A stretch of 64,000 nucleotides of DNA, from the NCBI GenBank assembly GCA_019448385.1, contig JAGTXO010000034.1, positions 234,501 through 298,500 of the forward strand, written 5' to 3'. Source of the stretch: Diacronema lutheri. Its lineage: Eukaryota > Haptophyta > Pavlovophyceae > Pavlovales > Pavlovaceae. The notes below the pieces were generated by a model. The model saw nothing but the letters and a program-made list of their open reading frames with translations, did no database searches and had not been told where the DNA came from. Position numbers and translations under genes: made by a program. Of the stretch, positions 11,129 to 21,662 are shown piece after piece (the first letter of the stretch is position 1; every line of letters begins with the position of its first letter).

Positions 11129-14100
11129 TCACAGCGTACATGCCACGACCACGTACGCGACCCACACGGCCGTGAGCGCAGCCGCGCCCACATTTGATGC
11201 GCGCGCAGACGGCCCGCCAAAGTCCGCGCCCACGACGAAACTGCGCAAAGGGCGAAGACAGCGCGCGAGCGCGTTGCACGGGGCACACGCGTGAGGGCGA
11301 GCGCGGCTGCGCGCAGGCGGGGCCAGGCGCTTGACCGCGGCAACGGCCGGATCTCCCATGCGCCCAGCCCGCGTGCAAGGCGCCACTTGCCCCCGTGAGC
11401 CGCGTGTTATCCCGCAGTGAAGTGCGGCGGACCCTCCCCCCCCTCCTACCCCCCGGGCGTGCCATCGCACCGTTTGCCCGCACACTTTACCCCCCCCCCC
11501 CCCCCCCCCCCCTCACCCAAGAGCAGGATGCGGGGCGGCGCACCGGCGGTAGAGCTGGAAGGCAACGGCTACCGCCGCGACGCCAAAGAAGAGGCCAAGC
11601 GACAGGCCGAGGCTGCCGGCGGGCACGCGGTACTTGCCGCGCCCGCCCGGCGCGAGCGTGTGGTACAGCGCGGAGATGAGCCACGGTATGCCAAGCCCGA
11701 CAAAGACATTGACGGAATTCGAGCCGGTCATGTTCTCGAGCGCGGGGTTCGCGTCCGCGTCGTGCGCGATCGAGAGCCGGCTGACAAAGAGTCCGGGCAG
11801 AGACGTGCCAACCGCCACAAACGCAATCGCTGTCTGCGCGTCACTCAACCCCACCGCGCAGCCAAAGAGCTTGGCCATCTCGCCCATGATGGCGGTCCAG
11901 AAGCAGATGAAGCCAATAGAGACGGCAAAGGCGGAGAGGCCAGAGTGCCACTGCTTGGGAGGGATGAAGGCGAATTGCACCTGCGGCAGGTTGTTGGCAG
12001 GGGGTGGATGGGGGTTGGAAGTGGGGAAGGGGAGGAGGAGGAGGGGGGGGGGGGGGGGGGGGGGGCACACGCACGTCAGCAACGCTGCTGCGCCCTGCAA
12101 CGTTCTGTTTGCTCCTGCAAGCCCACTGCGCTTCATGCGCTGTCGCGCAAGGACCCGGTCGCGCGGCTCTGCCCGCCCGCCGCAGCCCCTGCCCACGTCG
12201 CCTCCGCCTCCGCCTTTGGTGCCACGCGTCGGCGTGACGCGTCACGGTGCGTGCGTCGGCGTGACGCGCTACGGTGCCACGCGTCGGCGTGACGCGTCAC
12301 GGTGCGTGCGTCGGCATGACGCGTCACGGTGCGGGCGTCGGTGGGTGCGTGCGCGCACCTTCCAGAAGAACGTGACACAAAAGAAGATGCCATCAGTGAG
12401 CGTGGGCGGCAGCTCGGTGCCCGTCTCTTCGTCGAGACCGCCGGAAAGCGTCAGAGCGTCGCGGAAGCGGTCGGCCCACGCCTCGTGCGCGTACACCTGC
12501 TCACAGCGGGGGGCAGGCGGGTCCGGGAGGGGAGGGGGGGGTCCGGTTGTCGTGTGGTGTGGAGCGGTGGTGCGATGTGCTGCGCAGTGGGCGCGTGACT
12601 GCTCCCATCGTAGGGTTTTTTTCGGGGGGGGGGGGGAGGGGTGGGGCAGGGATGCGGGGGGGGGGGGGGGGGGGGGGGGGAGGGGCAGGCAAGGCGGCGC
12701 GAACGCATGGCGGGGAGAAGAGGGGGGGGAGGGGGGGGGGGGGGGGGGGGGAGAGGGAGGGGGCATGGACGCAGACAAGCGATAGCAGGGCCCACGGGCG
12801 GAAGAAAGGAGCGCAAGCCGAGCACGGCGTGGTCCCGCCCTTCCCGCATTTGCCCAGCTGACTGCCCGCCATACAAGGTGTCCTCTCGTCTCCCACCTTT
12901 GGGGCGGGCGGTGCAGTGTGCCCCTCATCTCCGCCCGCCCTCTGCGCGCGCGCCCCGCACCTTGGACGCGAGCTCCGAGCGCAGCCGCGCCATCAGTTGC
13001 GCCATCCGCTCGTTGAACGCCATCTCGTCCAAGATCGCCACCTCGCACCGGCTCGTGTGCACGACCGCGCCGAGCTCGAGCGTACGCAGCTCGAGCGAGA
13101 ACCTGCGCGCCGCGCAGCGCGGCGAGGGTGCGCGACGGGCGATTCGTCAGGCGATGGCGGCGCTTTGAATTCAAAAGCGGCGCGACGGCGCGGACGCGCG
13201 GCTCGGCGGTGGCGAGGCGCCGCGCGCGCGCGCGCCGGGCCTCCTAGCGACGCCCGGCCGCCCGGCCGGCCGCGCGGGCTGACGCGCGCGGCGATCGGAG
13301 GCGCGGGTGCAGCGCAGCGGATGGTGCAGGGAGGGCTGTGCGATGGAAGACCTGCTACTCCGCGACCCCTGGGCGGTTGCGCGCGCAGACGAATTCGCCC
13401 GCCGCACCCGCGCGCCGCGCCTGCGCGCACCGCAACGGCGTGCCGCTCGCCGCCAAGCTTGCCACCGCCGCGCTGTTGGACAGCAGCTCCACCGTCACAG
13501 CAGGCACAGCGGCGGTCGAGCCCTCGTCCACGTCGACGTGCGTCGTGAGCAGCTTGAAGTCGACGCCCGCCTTGGCCGTGCCGTCTATCGCGATGCACAG
13601 CGCGGTGATGGCGGCGGTGACGGCGCCGTCACCGCCGCCGTCACCGCCGCCGTCACCGCCGCCGTCACCGCCGCCGCGCGCGGCGCGCGGCGCGCGGCCA
13701 CCGCGCGGCGCACGCGAGTCAATGCTCGCACCATCGCTCGCAGCGGCGCCCTTGCGCGCGCCGTGCATTGAGCCGCCGCGACTCCCGCCCCGGCCCCGCT
13801 GCCGCTCCTTGCTGCCGCAGTCCGCGACCGCGCCAGGCGTGGCCGCGGCCAAGGCGCTCATCGCGCCGTCCACGCCGCCCGGCGGGCCGACTGTCACGCC
13901 GCCCACGCGATTGACGACGAATGAGACGGGCGCCCGCGAGGCCATGCAGAGCACGTCGTCCTCCGCGAAGACGAGCAGCGGCAGCTGGCGCAGCGCCGCC
14001 TTCGCCGCCGCCGTTGCCGCCGCGGCAGCCTCCGCCGCGGCCGCGCGCGCGGCGGCGTCCGCCGCGGCGCACGCCGCGCCCCGGCCGCGGCCGGTGGGCG

Positions 14101-17100
14101 AGAGCGGGAAGGGGAGGCGCGAGGCGATCGCGGCGGAGAAGGCCGACGTCGAGAAGCGCGACCGCCCGCTCGGCGACGGCGACGGCGACGCCGCGGCCGA
14201 GCTCGGCGCGGCGACGGACAGCTGCCGCCTAAACGCCGACAGTGTCCTGTCGGCGCGGGTCGGTGTCCGGACCGCGCCAGCCGGAGAATTGCACGCGTGG
14301 AGCCGGCCGGACACGTCGCCGGCGCTGCCCGCGCTCACACGCCGGCGCGGCTCGCCACTGTCCGTCATGCCGTCGCCGCACTCACACGCGCACGCGCGCG
14401 GCGGCGAGCGTGCCCGTGCTGCGCTGCCGGCGCGCGCGGGCGACTCGTCGCCAGCGACAACGCACCGCCCTCGGCCGCCCCCGCGTCCGCGTCCGCGTCC
14501 GTCTTCGCCCATGCCGTCGGACGCATTGTCGGCGTCGACGGCGAGCGTGCCCCGGCCGCCGCCACCGCCGGCCTGCCAGCCGTGGCCCGACGCGCTCGCG
14601 CCGGCGCTGTTCGCCCTGCTCGTCCTACCGACGAGCGACGCGCGGGCGCTGTTCGCCCTGCTCGTCCTGCCGACGAGCGACGCGCGGGCGGTGCCGACGA
14701 TGCCGGCGATCGCGGCCGCGACGGCGCCCGACACGCGGCTCGACTCGCCGAACGTGCGACGCGACATGTGACGCTGCGACTGCGCGCGCGCGCTGAGGCC
14801 GCGCGTCAGCAAACCACCTCGCGCTGCCGGCTGCGACCGCGCCACCGACGGTGTGGGCGTTGGCGTCGGTGTTTGCACGAGCGCGCGGGCGGAGCGGGGG
14901 GGCGTCGGCGACTGCGACACGACGACGCGGGGCGCTGCCGGCGCGGGCAGCTGCGGCGGCGCTCGCCGCGCCACGTCTCGCACCGACTCCAACGCCCGCG
15001 GCGCTCGCCGATCGACGTCAACGAGCGGCGGCATCCGCGACACGACCGGCGCAGCGGATGTGTCCTCGCCGTCCGTGCCAGCGCCCGTCGTTGGCGTGAG
15101 CACCGCGGCGTGCATCTGCCCGGCCGCGAGCTCGGCCGCGCAGGCGACGCGGTCGGCGAGGACACTGCCGCGCTGCTCCCCCACGGCGCTGCCACTGCCG
15201 CGCTGCTCCCCCACGGCACTGCCACTGCCGCGCTGCTCCCCCACGGCACTGCCACTGCCGCGCTGCTCCCCCACGGCGCTGCCACTGCCGCGCTGCCCCC
15301 CCCACGGCGCTGCCACTGCCGCGCTGCTCCCCCCACGGCGCTGCCACTGCCGCGCTGCTCCCCCACGGCGCTGCCACTGCCGCGCTGCCCCCCCACGGCG
15401 CTGCCACTGCCGCGCTGCTCCCCCACGGCGCTCAAGCAGACGGCGAGGCCGGGCGAGCGGCGGCGGGTGCCACCGCCAACCGCGTCCCACGCGAGCGCCT
15501 CTATCGTCGCCGAGCGCTGCAGCGGCAGCCCCGCGCGCGCCGCCTGGACGCTGCCGACGCACAGCACGCCGTCGCTCGCTGCCGCGCGCACGCGCCGCGC
15601 CGCCGGCGACGCGCTCGGCTCGTCGAACGCTTCCATTCGTGGCTCAACGAGCAAGACGGGCGCGACGGGCGCACACGGTGCGAGCCGCGGCGGCAACGCC
15701 GCGGCGACGGCGCTGCCGCCAGGCGCGCCGCCGCCGTGCGCCGACGGCGGCGCAGGCGGCCCGTGCGGCGCAGGCGAGGCCGGCGGTTGCGGCGAGGGCA
15801 GAAATGGGCGGGAAATGTCACGGCCGTTACGGCTGTCGCGGCGCCAAGTGCCGGCGGTTGCGTCCGCTCGCCTGCGGTTGGGGGGCAGGGGGTGGGGCCC
15901 AGGGGAAAGGAAGGGGGGGGGGGGGGGGGGGGGGGAGACGCAGAATGCGCGTGATGGGGGGCGGGGAGGGCCTGTCAGGTGCTGGCTAAAGCAGAGGGGG
16001 AGTGGGAGGGGGAGTGGGGGGGTGGGTGCTCGCAACGTGGACTCGCCGCGCGGCGCTGGCGAGCGCAGCCGCATGCGTGCGAGCGCTCGCCCGGCAGCGC
16101 GCAATATCCCCCCCCCCCCCCCCCCCGGGGGGGGGGGGGGGGGGGGGGGGCATTTCCCCTCTTCCGCAGGCGCGCGCTGCTGGGAGGGAAGGGTGCGACG
16201 CACAGGCCGCCCTTCGCCAAATCGCCCTCCGCGTCGGCGAGCGCAAGGCGCGACGCCCTGTGCGCCTCCTCCGCCAGCGAGCCGTGCGTGCACGAACGGC
16301 CAAAGGCTCGCGACTCGAGCCCGCGCGGCCTGCCGCCCACAACGAGCGGTTGGACCGTTGCGCCCCCGCGTTGCGACGCGCGGTTCGGCGCGCGCGTCGC
16401 GCCGGCGGCGCGCAGCCGACGGCTCGGCGTCGAGAAACGCCGCCGCGTGCCGATCGGTCGCAACGTGCGGATAACGATGGCGGTCCTTGGCGGGCGAGAG
16501 GTGCGGGAGGAGGGGCTCGACGGGCTTGCTGGCCGCGCTGTGCGCGACGAGCCGCCGGCCGCCCGTGAGCCCGGCAATGGCGAGGCGCGTGTCGAGCATG
16601 GAGACGTGGTGCGGCAGCGGTGTGGGTCCCTCGCCGCGTGGTGGCGCGAGCAGCTGGCGCGGGACGAGGCCTGCGGGTGGGTGAGGGGTGGGTGGGACGT
16701 GAGCGAGCGGACGGGCGGGCGGGCGGGTGGGTGAGCGGGTCAGTGGGTGGGTGGGTTGGTGGGTCGGGAAGGGTGGTATATTGGTTGGGGGGGGGGGGGG
16801 GGGGGGGACGGACAGCGCGTCTGCGCGCCGTGCGGCATGCCAGTACCGCCAGGTGCCATTGCCCACCGCGCAACGGGCACCACGGGCGCAGCCCACATGG
16901 CCCCACCCCCCGCCACGCCGCACGGCCGCCGCACCCGCGCCGCGCGCGCCGCGCGCCGCGCACCGGAGCCAAGCGCCATCTTTGCAGCGGCGAGCTCGCG
17001 CATTAACTGCAGCTTATCGTTCCGCGAACGCGCGGCCTCTCGCATGCCCGACGTCCCGTCCGCGTCCGCGTCGGCGCCGCCAACGCGCGCGCTGCGCCCG

Positions 17101-18701
17101 CCGTCCGCGCCGTCCGCGGCGGCGGCAGCAGGCGGCGCACGCGCGCCCGCGCCGCCGCGCCGCTCGCCGTCGCCGCCGTCGCCGCCGCCCGCGCCGCCGA
17201 CGAGGGTCGCGCCCTCGACGGTGGCGAGCGCCGAGCACACCGAGGCCGTCTCCACGTCCACGTCCTCACCGTCAGCCCGCCCTTCTTGTGCGCGCTCGCT
17301 TTGAAAATGGGCGTCGCCGGGCAGGACGAGCAGCGGCGAGACCAGCGCGGCGCGGCCGAGCACGCCGCCGCCGTCGCCAGCACCGGCGGCGGTGGCGGCA
17401 CCGCCGCCGCCGCCATCGCCGCCGCGCGCCGCGCTGGGTGCGTGCGCTGTGGCGCCGCCGTGCGGCCCGCGCTGCTGCCGCGGTGCTGGCGTTGGGCTGA
17501 CCTGCCCGTCCCACGCCACACCGGCGGCTCGTCCGCGCGTGCCGTCGCGCGAGCAGCACCACTTCCAGCCCATGTCCTGCCCGTAACTGATCGCCATATG
17601 TAACGCAAACCAGAGGAGCGTCACAGCTGCCTCCCACACCTCGACCACGCCCGGTGAGATCACGACGAGCACCGCGTACCTGCGAGAAGGAAGGGAGTGG
17701 AAGGGGGGGGGGGGGGGGGCGGGGGGTCGGGACAGGAGGCGGGCAGGGCAGCGGAATTTGGGAGGGAGGAAGGGGAAGGGGTTGGGGTTGGGGAGGATGA
17801 AAACTCGAGCCCGCCGGCGATGGCAGCGCGGCGGCGCATGCGCGGCGGCGTAACAGCCCCGCTTACATCCAGAGGAAGGCAATCAACTGATTTTAAAAGA
17901 GGGGGCGGGAGGCGCGGCGGACGGGTAATGCGCGCGGGTTCAACGGGCGGTGAGCGCTCGGCGCGACTGCGTAGAGGGCGGCTTTGCAGGAGGCAGGGGC
18001 CAAGCAGAGGGGTGTGCGCAGAGGGCGGCTTTGAGGGTCTCCGCGCCGGGTCGCTGGGGGCAGGGTGGGGGCGAAAGGCGCGCGCGCTCTCACGGAGAAG
18101 GCGAGCGAGATCGCGTATATGTCGGCGCGCGAGAGCTGCTTGGGCGAGCCAGCGGGGTAGGCTGTAAGGCAGGCGGCGAGGATCATCATCAGGTTGAACG
18201 CACCTGCGCCTACGACCTGGTGCGAGGGCGGTGGTGGTGCGTTGCGCGGCAAGGGGGCAAACGAGGGGGGGGGGGGGGGGGGGGGGCAGCTTGTGGGTCG
18301 GAAGGCAGGGCAATGCCCGTCTCGCCGGGGCCGAGGCAGGACATCGGAAGGGGGGGGGGGGGGGGGGGGGGGGGAGGCGGGGGGTCGGGACAGGAGGCGG
18401 GCAGGGCGGCGGCCGTCTCGCCGCGCGCACAGAGGCGGGCCCGAGCTCGTCGGGCTCGTCGCCGAGGGTCGTAACTGCGCCAATGATGACGAGGAAGATA
18501 ACCGGTGCCGACGTGCCGAGGGAGAGCAGCGTCATGTTGCCTACTGTCGGGTTCCACATCTGAGCAGGAGGTCAGCAAAGGGGAAGGGGGGGGGGGGGGG
18601 TGTACGCATGGGCGCGTGGCGCGGAGGGCGGAGGCAGCGGGCTGGTGCAGCATGGTGCAGCATGGCGCAGCAGAGCACATTACGCTGCAGCCCCTTTGCC
18701 A

Positions 18702-18736
<35 letters not shown>

Positions 18737-19489
18737 ACCACCCCCCCCTCCCTCCCTCTTCTCCTCCCACCCACCGCTGCCCACCCACCGCTGCCCACCT
18801 TGGCCTGGTACCGGACGATCGTGCCATCCTCGGCCCGCCTCGTGCGTGTCACCTCCTGTGACGTGATCACCTCGATGGCGCCAAGGCACGGCTCAGTCAC
18901 GAGGAAGATGCCTGCACGCGCAGGTGCGGCGTGCAGTGGGGGCGGGGCGGCTGAGAGCCGCGTGCGACGCCACAGGCGCTGGCGGCGGGTGCGGCCGGCG
19001 AGACGGCGGCGTCGGTGCATCGAGGCACACGCGATCGCTGCGCGCGCTCGAGGCGCCGTCATCTGGCGCCGCCACGAGGAGTCGTACCGCCGGGCCATCC
19101 GTTGCGTCGCAGGCCCGTTGGCGCGTGCCGACACGCGCGAGCGTGCGCACCGGGGCGTAGCCGCGCGCGTGCGCGAGCGAGCGAACGAGCGTGCACACGC
19201 GCACGCTCTTGTGCGCGCGCACGCGCGCACCAAGGAAGATGTACAGGAGGGCGATGAAGTAGAGCGCACCGAGCAGCCGGCTGTCCGTCAGGTTCACCCC
19301 GCTGAACGAGAAGAAGGCAGAGCACTTGTGCACGTCGAGCTGCGCGTCGCGGTAGACGACAAAGCCGCGCGGGCGCGTCTCGAAGCCGATGGCCGTGTCC
19401 ACCTCGTCAAGGAGGGCGCGCACGAGATTGAGGCGATCCGCCTCGCCCAGCTCTGCAGCCAGCTGCAGCAGCGTGCCGGCGAGGCGCAT
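11129..19489 (-). CDS. NCX-type Na+/Ca2+ exchanger (SLC8 family) with Calx-beta-like domain
   Basis: Twelve exons: 19489-19231, 18911-18799, 18559-18431, 18216-18094, 17886-17867 (20-nt micro-exon), 17679-16964, 16670-16204, 15871-13431, 13102-12961, 12496-12359, 11980-11517 and 11240-11129. Exons 2-4 carry the alpha-1 repeat ([26 protein letters not shown]); exon 11 carries alpha-2 ([30 protein letters not shown]). The last exon ends with a membrane helix ([16 protein letters not shown]). The cytosolic loop is very long; exon 8 holds a Calx-beta-like core ([20 protein letters not shown]) split by a Gly/Ser-rich insert. The family exchanges about three Na+ for one Ca2+ across the plasma membrane, with Calx-beta as Ca2+ sensor. 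The loop reads in one frame only if single extra Cs are ignored at 16363-16367, 15296-15303 and 15329-15334. About 1707 residues, which is long for the family (about 900-1000). A further 5' exon cannot be excluded. Confidence 0.88.
15171..15432. repeat. 30-bp coding minisatellite in the exchanger loop
   Basis: Nine head-to-tail units. On the minus strand each encodes a ten-residue [10 protein letters not shown]-like repeat. Units 5 (15291-15321) and 6 (15322-15352) are 31 bp because each has one extra C, which breaks the frame. Both flanking frames are coding, so the array is probably translated rather than intronic. Confidence 0.85.
16105..16151. repeat. Adjacent C-run and G-run (perfect homopolymer hairpin)
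   Basis: About twenty C residues are followed directly by about twenty-five G residues, inside the exchanger intron at 15872-16203. The two arms can pair in either strand's transcript. Confidence 0.9.
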
Positions 19490-19573
19490 CCGCGCCGCAC
19501 GCGCGCGGTTACGACGGCGTCCTCGCACTCGCACTTTGTCACGCGCCGTTTTCAGCCCAGGAGAAAATCAATA

Positions 19574-19581
19574 CAAATTTG
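19574..19581. repeat. hAT target-site duplication, left copy
   Basis: CAAATTTG, identical to 24529-24536 and directly outside the element's CAGCG terminus. Eight bp is the duplication length typical of the hAT superfamily. Confidence 0.9.
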
Positions 19582-19754
19582 CAGCGTTCTCCCTTCGCTG
19601 CGCTGGCGTCAGTGACGCGTCGCCTCGCAACGATGGCCGCGCGTGACGATGTGACGTGACGTTCGTCACCGTCGCGGCATCGCGTGATGGTGACGAGTGA
19701 CGGTCGCGAAGATCGTCGCGACGATGAGCGCCGGCACACTTCCAACAGCCATGT

Positions 19755-19839
19755 CGCCAGTAACCGCGAGCGCGCCGTAGGCGTCTTCCCGGGGAGACGC
19801 CTACGGCGACGCCCCCCCCACTCGCGGCGGCTACTGGCG
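19755..19839. repeat. Fold-back palindrome in the left part of the hAT element
   Basis: The outer arms pair CGCCAGTAACCGCGAG with CTCGCGG..TACTGGCG. The inner arms at 19775-19790 and 19791-19806 pair CCGTAGGCGTCTTCCC with its near-exact complement, with no loop. This can form a long cruciform or hairpin. Confidence 0.75.
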
Positions 19840-20157
19840 TCGCCCACGACCACGTCTCGAAGCTGCGCCATGAAGCCGCTCTTAACCTGCTCGCCTCGCT
19901 CGCTCGCAATTGCGCTGGGACGTTCGCGCGGCGCCAGGACGCGGAAATCTTTTGCTCCGTGCTCGCCGGCGTGCCGCCGGCCGGGCGCGCAGCTCTGCGG
20001 TCTCGGTGCGTGCTCACCGTCGATATTGTCGTCGTGCTCAATGGCATGGGCTTGGCGCCCCAGCTCGCGCAGACACCGTGCGAGCTTAAGTCGAACTCGT
20101 ACTGCCCCACGCGCTACGACCAGTCGGACACGCGTCGCTGTCAGGCCGCTGAGAGCG
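19764..20157 (+). CDS. Probable coding segment of unknown gene inside the hAT element
   Basis: A frame open from the stop at 19761 has strong third-position GC bias and a normal-looking composition over 19830-20130 (for example HEAALNLLASLARNCAG, ARRQDAEIFCSVLAGV, TVDIVVVLNGMGLAPQLA). No in-frame ATG precedes this part, so it would need an upstream exon (AG at 19779-19780 is one candidate acceptor) or it is a captured fragment. The 3' boundary is unclear because the frame runs on into sequence where the minus strand looks coding. I recognise no family. Confidence 0.35.
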
Positions 20158-21281
20158 GCGGGCGGCGGCCGTCGGCGGCAAACGGCGGCGCGAGGGCGCC
20201 CAGCTCGACGGGGTGCCCTACGAGCGTGCGCTGCAAGGTCGCCACCTGCCGCCAACCGCGCGCAACATTTGCGTCCGCGTCCAGCTCCGCCTTTGTGGGC
20301 ACGTCGGCGGGCCGAGCGGCATTCGACTCGTCGGATGCACCTTCTGGCCCGAGCGCACGCGCGTCATGGCCGCGCGCGAGCGCGACGACCGCGTGCGTGA
20401 TCGCGCCGCGCAGCCGCTCCGCCGCCTTCGCGTGCTCGCCGCGCTCGACGAGACGGAGCGCAAGCGCAGCTTCGCCGCCACCGCCGCCGCCGCCGCCGGC
20501 CAGGCGTTCGTGCTGTTCGTCAACGGACGGAGCGTCGGCGGGGGCGTCGGGCGTCGCGGCCGCGCGCGCCACGTCGTCCGCCACGCACGGGCGCAGCGCC
20601 TCGCGCGCGGCGCACGCGGCGACGCTCGCGCTCACCGCGGCGCTGACCGGCGCGCCGTCCATGCCGGCATCGTCGCCAGCACCTACGAGCTGGCGCGCGT
20701 GTACCGCGAGCGCCTGCAAGCGTTGCGTGCGCTCCGCGGCGAAGAGGGAGAGCAGGAGCTGCGCGGATGAGCGCGCTGCGGCGCCGAGCCCGCGTGCGCC
20801 ATCCGCGCCGGCCGAGCCGAGCGCGCGCAGCGTGGCAGACGCGTCGCCGTCATTGGCCGCGCACGCGGCTGCGCGCAGCGCGGCGGCGGCGGGCAGCGCG
20901 GCGGCGGCCTCGGCGGCTGTCGAGATGGCCGGCGCGCCTGCGCCGTCCGCGCCGTCCGCCGCGAGCTCGGCGAGGGCTGCGAACCGCACGGCCGCGCCGT
21001 CGAGGTCGCCCGCGATAATCCGCGCGATCGCGCAGCGCGGCGCGCGGCGGCGGCGCGCTGGCCACGGAGGGGAAGCCTGCGTCGAGCGCTCCGGCGAGCG
21101 CGGCACGCGCGTCGGCGCACGTGCCAACGGGGGCGTCGGCGTCGAGCGCGCGCGCGGCGCGGCGCGCGACGTCGGCGGCGCGCGCGCAGCCGAGCGCGTC
21201 CGAGCGGCGCGCGGACTCTAAGCCGAGCGTCTCGGCACACGCCGTGCACACCTCGGCGATGCGCGCGAGCTCGGTGCGCAT
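20141..21281 (-). CDS. Unrecognised Ala-rich helical protein carried in the hAT element
   Basis: Starts at the ATG at 21281 (MRTELARIAEVCTACAETLG). The frame must shift once near 21050-21080 to join a second frame that runs to the stop at 20141; no convincing GT-AG intron explains the shift, so a frameshift is more likely. The product would be about 380 residues, almost all helical and Ala-rich, with repeated-helix character (RIIAGDLDGAAVRFAALAEL, LVERGEHAKAAERL) that resembles TPR-like repeats without a clear consensus. The stop overlaps the plus-strand segment. It lies between the transposase 3' end and the left terminus, so it travels with the element. Function unknown. Confidence 0.45.
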
Positions 21282-21662
21282 CGCCGACGCACCGTGCGCG
21301 CCGGGCGCGTCGGCTTGACATGGAGGCCTGCGGCGTTGTGGACGGCGCTTGCCGCCGGCGCAGCGACGGCGGTCGGATCGCGGTGCGGGGTAGGTGCGTG
21401 GGGGTGTCCAGCCCTACCGCGTCATGCCGCGTCCTTGCCGCTACAGTCGTCCCGGCGTGCACAGGGTTAGCGCTCTGCCTGCGGACGTGCGCTGCGCGCT
21501 CTCTGCCGCTCACTACGTTCGTTGCCCCGCGGCCAAGTTCCCGCCCATCGCAGAAATGAAAGTGTCCTTAGCCACACTTACTTTGATGAGATTTGAGACG
21601 ACGACGCATCCGACTGGACAGCGGGAACAGGAGCACGTGCGCAGAGCGAGGAGTCACCGAAT

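Noticed and set aside
12225-12345. Possible operator-like palindromes (CGTGACGCGTCACG)
   Set aside because: They are part of a short tandem repeat inside an exchanger intron, so a regulatory role is not supported.
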